A stretch of DNA of 64,000 nt from Muricoccus nepalensis (GTDB lineage: Bacteria; Pseudomonadota; Alphaproteobacteria; Acetobacterales; Acetobacteraceae): NCBI RefSeq assembly GCF_006438825.1, contig NZ_RCZP01000008.1:141051-205050 (forward strand), in the 5' to 3' direction. The notes below the pieces were generated by a model. The model ran no database searches. It was not told the DNA's origin and saw only the letters and a list, made by a program, of their open reading frames with translations. Below, one piece after another: positions 54,759-62,665 of this stretch (its first letter is position 1; every line of letters begins with the position of its first letter). The translations under genes and the position numbers were made by a program.

Positions 54759-55181
54759 ATGACCGTTGCCAAACCCGTCCTCCGGCGCGACCTCGTGGCG
54801 CTGCTCGCGGTCGCCGCCGCCATCGGGCTGATGGTGGCCTACCGCCACGTCTACGTGGAGCCGCGGGCCTGGGGGGCGCTGTGCCTCGACCTCGCCCAGG
54901 CGCCGCTGGCCTGCCAGCCGCGGGCGGTGCTGCTCTGGCTGCAGCACTGGCAGCTCTGGGGGGCGGTCGCGATGGGGCTCGGAATCTGGGCCTTCGTCGG
55001 CGCGCCCTTCCCCGTGCGGGCGGCGGCGGTGGCGATGGGCGTGATCGCGGTGCTGAACTTCAACGCGACCTGGGGAATGGTCGGCGCGGCGCTCGGCGGA
55101 TGGGCCTGGGTGGAGGCGAGCGCCCGCGCGGCCCGTCCCGCGGCTCCGTCTGGCCGGACCGGACGAGGAGCCACGCCCTAG
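54759..55181 (+). CDS. small integral membrane protein, unknown
   Basis: The 140-residue protein has three probable membrane helices: LVALLAVAAAIGLMVAYRH, WGAVAMGLGIWAFVGAPF, and AAVAMGVIAVLNFNATWGMVGAALGGWAWV. A basic tail follows. Two cysteines (CLDLAQAPLACQP) lie in the first loop. No family is recognised. The start at 54759 is chosen because the earlier ATGs (54714) only add a Pro-rich string; neither has a strong ribosome site. It is divergent from sppA. Confidence 0.72.
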   Translation: MTVAKPVLRRDLVALLAVAAAIGLMVAYRHVYVEPRAWGALCLDLAQAPLACQPRAVLLWLQHWQLWGAVAMGLGIWAFVGAPFPVRAAAVAMGVIAVLNFNATWGMVGAALGGWAWVEASARAARPAAPSGRTGRGATP

Positions 55182-55250
55182 CGCGCGCAACCGGGCCATG
55201 CCGCCGCGGGATCTTGCCTGGAAGGTCGTGGAGGGCGGGTCGAGCTGCGT

Positions 55251-55586
55251 GTGAAGGCCCAGCCGCGCGCCCGGCGGGCGGGGCTGCAGGGCCTCTTCGA
55301 GGCGGCCGACGGGCCGCGGCTGCGCGTGGCGGTGAACGAGGCGCCGGAGGACGGGCGGGCGAGCCGCGCGGTCTGCGCGGCCGTCGCCGCGGCGCTGGGG
55401 ATGCCGCCCTCCCGTGTCGTGGTGACGCAGGGCGCCTCATCCCGGGAGAAGACGCTGCGCCTCGAGGGCGACCCGGCGCTACTGGTGGGAAGGCTGGAGG
55501 CCTTGGCCCGAAATCCGGGCACGGGGAAGTGCCGGCCTACCGCCCCGAAGGGTTTCGAGCCGGCGCCCCGCCCTGGTGGATCCTAG
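55251..55586 (+). CDS. DUF167 (YggU) family protein, N-terminus frame-damaged
   Basis: The intact part from the GTG at 55251 has the DUF167 core AQPRARRAGLQGLFEA, LRVAVNEAPEDGRASRAV, a PPSRVVVTQGASSREKTLRLEG loop and a C-terminal tail of about 25 extra residues. The missing first strand is present in another frame: ATG at 55198 reads PPRDLAWKVVEGG, then the frame must shift by one base at the G run near 55237-55239 to give VELRVKAQPRA. One lost G in that run would explain it. The gene may be a recent frameshift mutant or a sequencing homopolymer error. Confidence 0.65.
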   Translation: MKAQPRARRAGLQGLFEAADGPRLRVAVNEAPEDGRASRAVCAAVAAALGMPPSRVVVTQGASSREKTLRLEGDPALLVGRLEALARNPGTGKCRPTAPKGFEPAPRPGGS

Positions 55587-55602
55587 GCAGCGTTAGGAAC
55601 GC

Positions 55603-56106
55603 TCAGGCGGCCATCCGGTTGACCTTGCTCTCGGCGAGGGCGGTCAGTTTTTTGTCGGTCGCCTTCTCCTCCTCAAGGTTCTCCTCCAGCACCGCGGCGC
55701 AGTCGGCGCGGCCGAGCTGGCGGGCGAAGGCGATGAGGGTGCCATAGCGGGTGATCTCGTAGTGCTCCACCGCCTGGGCGGCGGCCAGCATGGCGGCGTC
55801 GAGCACCTCCTTGTCCGCCACGTCGCCCATGATCTCCTCGGCTTCCTCGAGGATGCCGTCCATGGCCGCGCAGGTGACGCCCTTCACGGGCTGGCCGTGC
55901 ATCTGGAACACCTTCTCCAGGCGGACGATCTGGTTGCGCGTCTCCTGCAGGTGCAGCTCGAAGCCCTGGCGGAGCTGCGGGTCCGTCGCCTTGTCGATCA
56001 TCTTGGGCAGCGCCTTCGTGATCCGGTTCTCGGCGTAGTAGATGTCCTGCAGCGTGTGGACGAAGAGGTCGTCCAGGGTTTTGATCGGCTTGGAGAAGAG
56101 GCCCAT
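55603..56106 (-). CDS. DUF892 ferritin-like protein (YciF/YciE type)
   Basis: The 167-residue protein is a four-helix ferritin-like fold: LDDLFVHTLQDIYYAENRITKALPKMI, GFELHLQETRNQIVRLEKVF, AMLAAAQAVEHYEITRYGTLIAFARQLG, and a last helix with EENLEEEKATDKKLTALAE. Carboxylates in YYAE, HLQET, VEHYEI and EEEKA suit a dinuclear metal site. Family members are induced by stress. An EcfG-like promoter overlaps the one of the divergent 77-residue gene at 56173-56200. Confidence 0.92.
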   Translation of the reverse strand: MGLFSKPIKTLDDLFVHTLQDIYYAENRITKALPKMIDKATDPQLRQGFELHLQETRNQIVRLEKVFQMHGQPVKGVTCAAMDGILEEAEEIMGDVADKEVLDAAMLAAAQAVEHYEITRYGTLIAFARQLGRADCAAVLEENLEEEKATDKKLTALAESKVNRMAA

Positions 56107-56172
56107 GGGGGATCGCCTTCCGTTGAGGGTTGTCGGGGGTCGATGAAGGGCCGCCCGCCCGGCGACACCCCT

Positions 56173-56200
56173 GGAACGCCGGGACGCCCGCCTCCGTTGC
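56173..56200. promoter_or_regulatory. overlapping two-way EcfG-type promoter
   Basis: On the plus strand GGAAC (56173-56177) and CGTT (56195-56198) are 17 nt apart, an exact EcfG consensus, about 100 nt before the 77-residue gene. On the minus strand GCAAC (56200-56196) and CGTT (56178-56175) are also 17 nt apart, one mismatch, about 70 nt before the DUF892 gene. The two elements share nearly all bases. Confidence 0.6.
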
Positions 56201-56299
56201 GCCGGCCGGAAGGCCGCGGGGCCGGGGCGCCGTTATCAGGGTGAAGCGCGGCCCGTCCGGCGCCAGACTGCCCGCCCGTCGCTGGCAGGGAATCGTGGC

Positions 56300-56533
56300 A
56301 TGCAGAGCATCACCGAGCCGCTCGTCCTGGACCTCGTGGAATGGGTGGCGCGCGAGCCCCGCGCCTATGCCGAGGTGATGGAGGCCTGGCGCACCTCCTG
56401 CCCGCGGCTGATGGTGTGGGAGGAGGCGGTGGACCGCGGCCTGCTCCGGCGCGGCGAGCCGGTGAGGGTCACGCCGCTGGGCCTGCGCGCCCTCGCCGCG
56501 GGCGGGCGCGCCCCGGCGCTCAGCCCCGGCTGA
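56300..56533 (+). CDS. conserved hypothetical protein, 77 residues, helical
   Basis: The short protein reads LVLDLVEWVAREPRAYAEVMEAWRTSCPRLMVWEEAVDRGLLRR then a small wing-like PVRVTPLGLRAL. The pattern YAEVMEAWRTSCPRLxVWEEAVDRGL is one I associate with small proteins conserved in alphaproteobacteria; it resembles a winged helix. Function is unknown. An exact EcfG consensus lies upstream. The last 14 nt overlap the convergent GH17-like gene. Confidence 0.8.
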   Translation: MQSITEPLVLDLVEWVAREPRAYAEVMEAWRTSCPRLMVWEEAVDRGLLRRGEPVRVTPLGLRALAAGGRAPALSPG

Positions 56534-58193
56534 GCGGCCCGACCCGCAGCAGCGGCGGCAGGGCGAGGCCCAGGGCGCAGGCCGCCCAGCCCAGGGCCTG
56601 GATGTTGTGCGGCCCCTCCAGCGCGGCGCTGGCCAGGGCGCCGGCCAGCAGCACGCCGCCCGCCAGCCATTCCGCCCAGCCGCCGCCCCGCCGCGGCAGG
56701 TCGCGCAGCAGCGCGCGGGCGACGACCGCTACCAGCGGCACCGCGAAGGTCGGGAAGGGAAAGTCGCGGTAGCGCGGGTCGAAGACGAGCATCAGCTGCA
56801 GCACGGCCGCGGTGAAGGTGAAGAGGAAGAGCAGGTCCTCGAAGGCGAAGGCGCGCCAGTCGCGGAACCACAGGCGGCCGCGGAAGAGGGCGCGCACGCT
56901 GGCGCTGGCCTGGGCGCCGTTGCGCAGCGGCTCCACCGGGTCGCCCGAGAGGCGCGCGCCGGCGCGGCGCAGCAGCAGGGCGGCGAGGGCCGACTGTCCC
57001 AGGAGGTTGACGATCCCGGCCAGCTTCAGGTGCTCGTCGAAGGCGTAGGGCCAGGTGCCGCAGACGGCGTAGGCGAGGGCGTTGCCGAGGGCGGCCGCCA
57101 GCACCGCGAGCGGCCAGAGGCGGGCGCGCGGCCAGAGGCGGGCGGTGGCGGCGAGCATCAGGCCCGACAGCGCCAGGGCGGCCGCCGCGTACCAGGCCCA
57201 GCAGGGGTTCTCCCGCACGGGGCCGGCCAGGTCGAACTTCGGCTGGCGGTCGGCGGTCCAGAGGCCCCAGGCGGCGCCCACCGTGCCCTCGTTGCGGTAC
57301 TTCCAGACCTGGTCGAAGGCCTCGATGAAGTTGTAGTCGAAGCCCTCCTCCTGGCTGAGCTGGATGAAGCGGCGCATGAAGACTGCCTGGTCCACGCGGC
57401 TCGGCACCGCGCCCTCGCGCCAGCGGCCGGCGCTCGGCCAGCCGACCTCGCCGATGGCGATGGGCTTGTCGGGGAAGAGCGCCTTCATGCGGCGGTAGAC
57501 GTCGCGCGTGTGCGCCATGGCCCGCTCCACGCCGAGCGGCTCGTCCTCCCAGTAGGGGAGGATGTGGATGGTGACGATGTCGACGTGCCGCGCGAGCTCG
57601 GGGAACTGCGCCCAGAACTCCCAGACATCGGCGTAGGTGACGGGCTGGCGGACGGCGGCCTTCACGCGGTCGAGCTGGCGGGCGAGCTCCTCCACCGGCA
57701 GGTCGCGGCGCAGCAGCACCTCGTTGCCGACCACCACCCGCTCGACCACCTCGGGGTGGCGGTTGGCGGTCGCGATCAGGGCCGCGATCTCGCGGTCGTT
57801 CTGACGAAGGTCGCGGCCGAGCCAGGCGCCCTTCCACATCTTCACGCCGTGGCGGCCCGCGATCTCGGCGGTCTCGTAGTCGCCCTCGATGCTCGCGTAG
57901 CTCCGGATAGCGCGGACGCGCGGCGCGATGAGGGCGATGTCCTCCTCCACCTGGGCGGCGGTCGGGAAGATGTCGCGCAGCGGGCTCTGGCCGTCGCGGA
58001 AGGGGGCGAAGGAGACGCTGTTGAAGCGGTCCGCGACCATTGGCACGTCGCCGGCCCGCTCGCGGTTCGGGAACCACCAGAGAAGGACCGTCGCCAGCAC
58101 GGCCAGGGCGATCGCGGCCGCGAGGGCGGGAACCGGGCGCGCGACGGGCGCGCGGACGGGGGCGGCGGCGGCCGGGGAGCGTGGGGCGGGCAT
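56520..58193 (-). CDS. GH17-like glucan enzyme with multi-pass membrane domain
   Basis: The 557-residue protein has one N-terminal membrane helix, then a GH17-like barrel at about residues 45-340. The catalytic acid lies in VVVGNEVLLRR (Glu158) and the nucleophile in IAIGEVGWPSAGR (Glu249). WGLWTADRQPKFDL closes the domain. About seven membrane helices follow to the C-terminus. Such proteins remodel beta-1,3 or beta-1,6 glucans in bacteria such as Bradyrhizobium (NdvC-like) and may act with a separate synthase, which is not here. A run of possible earlier starts was rejected as low complexity. Confidence 0.85.
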   Translation of the reverse strand: MPAPRSPAAAAPVRAPVARPVPALAAAIALAVLATVLLWWFPNRERAGDVPMVADRFNSVSFAPFRDGQSPLRDIFPTAAQVEEDIALIAPRVRAIRSYASIEGDYETAEIAGRHGVKMWKGAWLGRDLRQNDREIAALIATANRHPEVVERVVVGNEVLLRRDLPVEELARQLDRVKAAVRQPVTYADVWEFWAQFPELARHVDIVTIHILPYWEDEPLGVERAMAHTRDVYRRMKALFPDKPIAIGEVGWPSAGRWREGAVPSRVDQAVFMRRFIQLSQEEGFDYNFIEAFDQVWKYRNEGTVGAAWGLWTADRQPKFDLAGPVRENPCWAWYAAAALALSGLMLAATARLWPRARLWPLAVLAAALGNALAYAVCGTWPYAFDEHLKLAGIVNLLGQSALAALLLRRAGARLSGDPVEPLRNGAQASASVRALFRGRLWFRDWRAFAFEDLLFLFTFTAAVLQLMLVFDPRYRDFPFPTFAVPLVAVVARALLRDLPRRGGGWAEWLAGGVLLAGALASAALEGPHNIQALGWAACALGLALPPLLRVGPLSRG

Positions 58194-58339
58194 GGGCCAC
58201 GGGTGTAGCGGCCGGTCGTGGCCCGCGGAAGGCGCGCGCCGCCGGATTGCTGCCGCATTGGAACGTCCCTGGGCGGCGCGCCATTGGAACCCCGCGCCCG
58301 CCGCCCCAACTGCCCCCCTCACGATCGGGGAGAGGCGGC

Positions 58340-58783
58340 ATGGCGCGGGACGGGCTGACGGACGACCAGGTGCGAGACCTGCTGCTGGCCACGCGGCGGA
58401 TCGCGGTGGTCGGCGCCTCGGACAAGCCGGGGCGGCCCTCCAACGGCGTGTTCCACTTCCTTCTCCAGCGCGGCTACACCGCCCTTCCCGTAAACCCGGC
58501 GCTGGGCGGGCGGAGCGTGCACGGGATGGGGTCCGTCCCCTCTCTGGAGGAGGCGGGGCCGCTCGACATGGTGGACGTCTTCCGCCGCAGCGAGGAGGCG
58601 GGCGTGGTCGTGGACGAGGCCATCCGGCTCGGCGCGAAGTCGATCTGGCTGCAGCTCGGCGTCTGGGACGAGGCGGCGGCGGAGCGGGCGCGGGCGGCCG
58701 GGGTGACGATCGTCATGGACCGCTGCCCGGCCATCGAGTGGGGGAAGCTCGGCCTGCCGGACCGGGTCCCGGCCGGGAACTAG
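58340..58783 (+). CDS. CoA-binding domain protein (YccU-like)
   Basis: The 147-residue protein is a single Rossmann-type CoA-binding domain: RIAVVGASDKPGRPSNGVFHFLLQRGYTALPVNPALGG, DMVDVFRRSEEAGVVVDEAIRLGAKSIWLQLGVWDE and VIMDRCPAIEW. It matches the stand-alone YccU family found in many proteobacteria; function is unknown but nucleotide or CoA binding is likely. It is divergent from the GH17-like gene and follows GAGAGGCGGC. Confidence 0.92.
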   Translation: MARDGLTDDQVRDLLLATRRIAVVGASDKPGRPSNGVFHFLLQRGYTALPVNPALGGRSVHGMGSVPSLEEAGPLDMVDVFRRSEEAGVVVDEAIRLGAKSIWLQLGVWDEAAAERARAAGVTIVMDRCPAIEWGKLGLPDRVPAGN

Positions 58784-58874
58784 ACGGCTCGCCGCGTTAG
58801 ATTAACATCTTGAAAGGTTTCCCCCGGCGGGCCATCTCGCGCCCGTCGCGGGCACCCGCCCGCCACAAGGAGCC

Positions 58875-59717
58875 ATGAGGGACATGACCGAGGAAGAGCG
58901 CCGCATCATCACCGGCTACGTGGAGCGCGTCTCCGGCGCCGCGCCGCAGCCGGCCGCGACCTCCGCCGGGCCCTGGGGGGCGCGCAGCGTCCCGAACACC
59001 CAGCAGGCCCCGAACCTGCCGCCGGTGGACCCGGAGGCCGACCGCCTGATCGGCGACCTGTTCACGCGCTACCCGGAGGCGCGCTACCGCATCACCCAGA
59101 CCGCCTTCGTGCAGGAGGCGGCGCTGGTCCAGGCGCAGAACCGCATCCAGGAGCTCGAGTGGCAGCTGGAGAACACCCAGCGCCAGGCGGAGGCGTCGCA
59201 GCAGTCGCGCGGCGGGCTGTTTGGCGGCATGTTCGGCGGCGGCCAGCGCCAGCAAGTGCCGATGACGCCCCGGCCGCAGCCGATCCAGCCGCCCATGGGC
59301 GCGATGAACCCCGGCATGATGCAGCAGGGGCGCGGCGGCAGCGGCTTCCTCGGCACGGCGCTGACGACCGCGGCCGGCGTCGCGGGCGGCATGGTGCTCG
59401 GCAACGCGCTGATGGGCATGTTCTCGGGCGGCGCAGCCCACGCGGCGACGGCGGCGGCCGATGCCGGCATCGGCAGCCTCGGCGGGGCCGCCGGCGCGGC
59501 CGGGGGCGGCTTCGGGGAGCAGGCGGTGAGCACGCCCTCCTCCTCGCCCTGGACCGACCCGGGCAGCGCGGGCAACGACGCCGCGCCGGTCTCGGACACC
59601 GGCGGCTGGGGCGGCAACGACGCGAGCGGCTACAACGACGGCGGCTTCGACACGAACGCCGGCTACGACGACGCGGCCGGCTACGACGACGCCGGCGGCT
59701 TCGACGAGGACGTCTAG
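58875..59717 (+). CDS. DUF2076 family protein
   Basis: The 280-residue protein has the DUF2076 N-terminus: TEEERRIITGYVERV, then DPEADRLIGDLFTRYPEARYRITQTAFVQEAALVQAQNRIQELEWQLE. A Gly/Met/Gln-rich linker, a hydrophobic glycine-rich segment (GFLGTALTTAAGVAGGMVLGNALMGMF), and an acidic tail of GYDDAAGYDD-type repeats follow. It is probably exported or membrane linked; the family is uncharacterised. A strong hairpin follows the stop. Starts at 58875 and 58884 are both possible. Confidence 0.85.
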   Translation: MRDMTEEERRIITGYVERVSGAAPQPAATSAGPWGARSVPNTQQAPNLPPVDPEADRLIGDLFTRYPEARYRITQTAFVQEAALVQAQNRIQELEWQLENTQRQAEASQQSRGGLFGGMFGGGQRQQVPMTPRPQPIQPPMGAMNPGMMQQGRGGSGFLGTALTTAAGVAGGMVLGNALMGMFSGGAAHAATAAADAGIGSLGGAAGAAGGGFGEQAVSTPSSSPWTDPGSAGNDAAPVSDTGGWGGNDASGYNDGGFDTNAGYDDAAGYDDAGGFDEDV

Positions 59718-59735
59718 CGACGAGCCTCACTTATA

Positions 59736-59761
59736 GATCCGGCGGGTTCGCCCGCCGGATC
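59736..59761 (+). terminator. perfect hairpin with UUCG loop after DUF2076 gene
   Basis: GATCCGGCGGG, a TTCG tetraloop and CCCGCCGGATC form an 11-bp perfect stem 19 nt after the stop codon. UUCG-capped stems are very stable. No clear T run follows, but the position fits a transcript end. Confidence 0.7.
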
Positions 59762-59802
59762 CTCATTGACCCTTCCATGGGGCGCGGGGCAGCCTGCGCC
59801 CC

Positions 59803-60684
59803 ATGAGCGACTTTAGGGGCCGCATCCCCGACCTCGACCTCGATCTCCTCCGCTGCTTCCAGCAGGTGGCGGAGCGGGGCGGCTTCACCGCGGCGGCGCC
59901 GGCGCTCGGCCTCACGCAGTCCGCCATTTCCCTCAAGATCCGCCGGCTCGAGGAGCTGATCGGCAAGCGCCTGCTGGAGCGGACCAGCCGCTCCGTCGCC
60001 CTCACCGCCGAGGGGGAGACGCTGCTCGCCTACGCCCGGCGGATGCTCGCGCTGAACGAGGAGGCGGTGCGGCGGCTGGTGGCGCCGCCGGTCAGCGGGC
60101 ACCTGCGCCTGGGGGTCGCCGACCACTTCGTGCCGCGCAACCTCGCCCCCCTCCTCGCCCGCTTCGCCCGCTCCCACCCCGGCATCCGGCTGGAGGTGGA
60201 GGTCGGGCGCTCCCACGAGCTGCGGCGGGCGATGGAGGCGGGCTTGCTCGACCTCGTCCTCGGCAAGCGGCGCGACGGGGAGAGCGAAGGGGCGGTCCTC
60301 TGGGCCGAGCCGGTGATCTGGGCCGCCGCCCCCGGCTGGGTGCCGCCGGAGGGCCGCGCCCTGCCGCTGGCCATGCTGCCGGCCGGCTGCATGTTCCGCG
60401 ACCGCGCGCTGGCCGCCCTCTCCCGCGCGGGGCTCGGCTACGAGATCACCTACACCTCCCCGAGCCTGCTCGGCGTCGCGGCCGCGGCGCAGGCGGGGCT
60501 GGGCGCCACGGTGATCGGCGCCTCCGGCCTGCCGGAGGGGTTGGCGCCGCTGGCGGGGCTGCCGGGGCTCGGCTCGGCCGAGATGGCGGTCTTCGGGGAC
60601 CTCGCGGGGCTGGCGCCGCTGGCGGGGCCGCTGGTGGCCGCGATCCGGGAAACGGTGGCGCGGGCGGCGCCGCTGGCGGCCTGA
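59803..60684 (+). CDS. LysR family transcriptional regulator
   Basis: The 293-residue protein has the LysR winged helix (LDLLRCFQQVAERGGFTAAAPALGLTQSAISLKIRRLEELIGKRLLERTSRSVALTAEGETLLAYARRML) and the two-lobe effector domain with GHLRLGVADHFVP. The effector is unknown. It lies 57 nt before an MFS gene on the same strand, so it may control that gene and be read with it; a divergent target is absent. Confidence 0.93.
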   Translation: MSDFRGRIPDLDLDLLRCFQQVAERGGFTAAAPALGLTQSAISLKIRRLEELIGKRLLERTSRSVALTAEGETLLAYARRMLALNEEAVRRLVAPPVSGHLRLGVADHFVPRNLAPLLARFARSHPGIRLEVEVGRSHELRRAMEAGLLDLVLGKRRDGESEGAVLWAEPVIWAAAPGWVPPEGRALPLAMLPAGCMFRDRALAALSRAGLGYEITYTSPSLLGVAAAAQAGLGATVIGASGLPEGLAPLAGLPGLGSAEMAVFGDLAGLAPLAGPLVAAIRETVARAAPLAA

Positions 60685-60740
60685 CGGGTCTGCGAATCCG
60701 GCATTTGACCGGGACTCGGGCGCGGGCGCAGGTTCGCGCC

Positions 60741-61985
60741 ATGACCGACGCCCCCGCCCCCGCGCCCCCCCTCCCCGACCGGGACTGGCGGATCATCGGG
60801 CTGATCGGGACCGGGCACTTCCTCTCCCACTTCTACATGCTCTGCCTTGCGCCGCTCTTTCCCATCTGGCGGGAGGAGTTCGGCGTGTCCTACGCGGTGC
60901 TCGGCCTCTCGGTCGCGCTGATGGCGGCGATCACGGGGCTGCTGCAGACGCCGGTCGGCTTCCTGGTGGACCGCCACGGGGCGCGGCCCTTCCTGGTGGG
61001 GGGCACGCTGCTGATGGCGCTCTCCATCGCGGCCATGGCGCTCGCGCCGAACTACTGGGTCGTGCTCGGGCTCGCGATCACCTCGGGCATCGGCAACTCG
61101 GTGATCCACCCGGCGGACTACGCGATCCTCGGCAGCAGCATCGGCGAGAGGCGGATGGGGCGCGCCTTCGCCATGCACACCTTCACCGGCAACCTCGGCT
61201 TCGCGGCCGCGCCGCTCGCGATCGGGCTGATGACGCAGACGCTCGGCCTCGGCTGGCGGCCGGCGCTGCTGGCGGCGGGGCTGGCCGGCGTGCCGGTGGT
61301 CGCGGCCATCGTGCTGCAGTCCCGCATCCTGCGGGACCAGGCGCGGCCGAAGAAGCACGCGGCGCCGCTCGGGCGGGAGGTGCTGCTGTCGCGCACGATG
61401 CTGATGTTCTTCGCCTTCTTCCTTCTCTCCTCCATGGCGGGGGTGGGCGTGCAGTCTTTCCTCATCGCCATGCTCGACAAGCTCTGGGCCACGCCGCTGG
61501 CGGTCGCCTCGCTGACGCTGACGGGCTACGTCATGGGGGCGACCGGGGGCGTGCTCATCGGCGGCTGGTATGCGGACCGCTACGCGAGCCACTTCACCTT
61601 CGTGACGGCGCTGACGGCCCTCTCCATCACCCTCCTCCTCGCCATCGGCCTCCTGCCGCTGCCGGACGCGGCGCTGCCGGTCGTGGCGCTGGTCGCGGGC
61701 GGCGCGCTCGGCGCGTCGCGCACGCCGCGGGACGTGATGGTGAAGCACGCGGCGCCGCCGGGGCAGATGGGGAAGGTCTTCGGCTTCATCTCCTCGGGCC
61801 TGCCGCTCGGCAGCGCCATCACGCCCGTGCCCTTCGGGCTGATGCTCGACCACGGCGTGCCCTGGCTGGTGATGCCGACGGTCGCGGCGCTGCTGGTCGC
61901 CTCCCTGTTCTGCGCGGGCACGGCGCGGGGCGGGGCGCTGCGGGCCGCGCGGGTGCCCGCCCCCTCCCCTCTCCCGGCCGAGTAG
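60741..61985 (+). CDS. major facilitator superfamily transporter
   Basis: The 414-residue protein has twelve hydrophobic helices and the MFS loop signature (GFLVDRHGARPFLVGGTLLM) between helices 2 and 3. The strings HPADYAILGSSIGERRMGRAFAMHTFTGNLGFAAAPLA recall drug exporters such as the fosmidomycin-resistance type, but substrate specificity is not readable. It follows the LysR gene and ends one base before the TRIC gene begins. The start at 60741 removes a short low-complexity extension. Confidence 0.9.
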   Translation: MTDAPAPAPPLPDRDWRIIGLIGTGHFLSHFYMLCLAPLFPIWREEFGVSYAVLGLSVALMAAITGLLQTPVGFLVDRHGARPFLVGGTLLMALSIAAMALAPNYWVVLGLAITSGIGNSVIHPADYAILGSSIGERRMGRAFAMHTFTGNLGFAAAPLAIGLMTQTLGLGWRPALLAAGLAGVPVVAAIVLQSRILRDQARPKKHAAPLGREVLLSRTMLMFFAFFLLSSMAGVGVQSFLIAMLDKLWATPLAVASLTLTGYVMGATGGVLIGGWYADRYASHFTFVTALTALSITLLLAIGLLPLPDAALPVVALVAGGALGASRTPRDVMVKHAAPPGQMGKVFGFISSGLPLGSAITPVPFGLMLDHGVPWLVMPTVAALLVASLFCAGTARGGALRAARVPAPSPLPAE

Positions 61986-61986
61986 C

Positions 61987-62637
61987 GTGGTCCTGGCCGC
62001 GCCCTTCGACCTCGCGCTCGAGGCGCTGGGCTGGGTCGGCACCGCGGCCTTCGCGACCGCCGGCGCGCTGACGGCCGCGCGCAAGCGGATGGACCCGGTG
62101 GGGTTCCTCCTCGTCGCGGGGGTGACGGCCTTCGGGGGCGGGGCGCTGCGGGACCTGCTGCTCGGGCTGCCGGTCGCCTGGCTCGGGCGGCCGGACCTCG
62201 CGATCCTGGCCGCGAGCTTCGCGCTGGCGGTGTTCTTCGCGGCGCCGGCCTTGCAGCGCCGGGTCGCGCTGCTGCTCTGGGCGGACGCGGCGGGGATGGC
62301 GGTCTTCGCGGTGCTGGGCGCCGAGGCGGCGCTGCGGGCGGGCGCCGCGCCCTGGGTCGCCGTGCTGATGGGCGTGATGACCGCTAGCTTCGGCGGCGTG
62401 ATCCGGGACGTGGTCTGCGGGGAGATCCCGCTCATCCTGCGGCGCGAGATCTACGCGACGGCCGCGGCGCTGGGCGCGGGCGGCTTCGTGGCGCTGGAGG
62501 CGATGGGCACGGGGCGGACCGTCGCGATCGCCTCCGGCGCGGCGCTCGCCTTCCTTCTCCGCGCCGCGGCGCTGGGCGGGGGGTGGTCGCTGCCGGCCTA
62601 TGGCGGGGCGGCGGCGGAGCGCGGCGACGGGCCCTGA
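61987..62637 (+). CDS. TRIC-type (UPF0126) small cation channel family protein
   Basis: The 216-residue protein has six or seven helices and two internal repeats: LGWVGTAAFATAGALTAARKRMDPVGFLLVAGVTAFGGGALRDLLLG, and WADAAGMAVFAVLGAEAAL with SFGGVIRDVVCGEIPLILRREIYATAAALG. These are the two halves of bacterial TRIC homologues, which form trimeric monovalent cation channels. The start is a GTG directly after the MFS stop. Coupling to the MFS gene is likely. Confidence 0.92.
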   Translation: MVLAAPFDLALEALGWVGTAAFATAGALTAARKRMDPVGFLLVAGVTAFGGGALRDLLLGLPVAWLGRPDLAILAASFALAVFFAAPALQRRVALLLWADAAGMAVFAVLGAEAALRAGAAPWVAVLMGVMTASFGGVIRDVVCGEIPLILRREIYATAAALGAGGFVALEAMGTGRTVAIASGAALAFLLRAAALGGGWSLPAYGGAAAERGDGP

Positions 62638-62665
62638 CGCCCGCCGCCGGGAAGGTTCCCCGGGG

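Noticed and set aside
55540-55570. GGTTTCGAGCC-like string resembling a tRNA T-loop
   Set aside because: No acceptor stem, anticodon arm or CCA end can be folded around it, and it lies inside the DUF167 coding tail.
58770-58802. GGAAC and CGTT near the end of the CoA-binding gene, before DUF2076
   Set aside because: The spacing is 14 nt, too short for the 16-17 nt EcfG consensus, and the -35 lies inside the preceding coding region.
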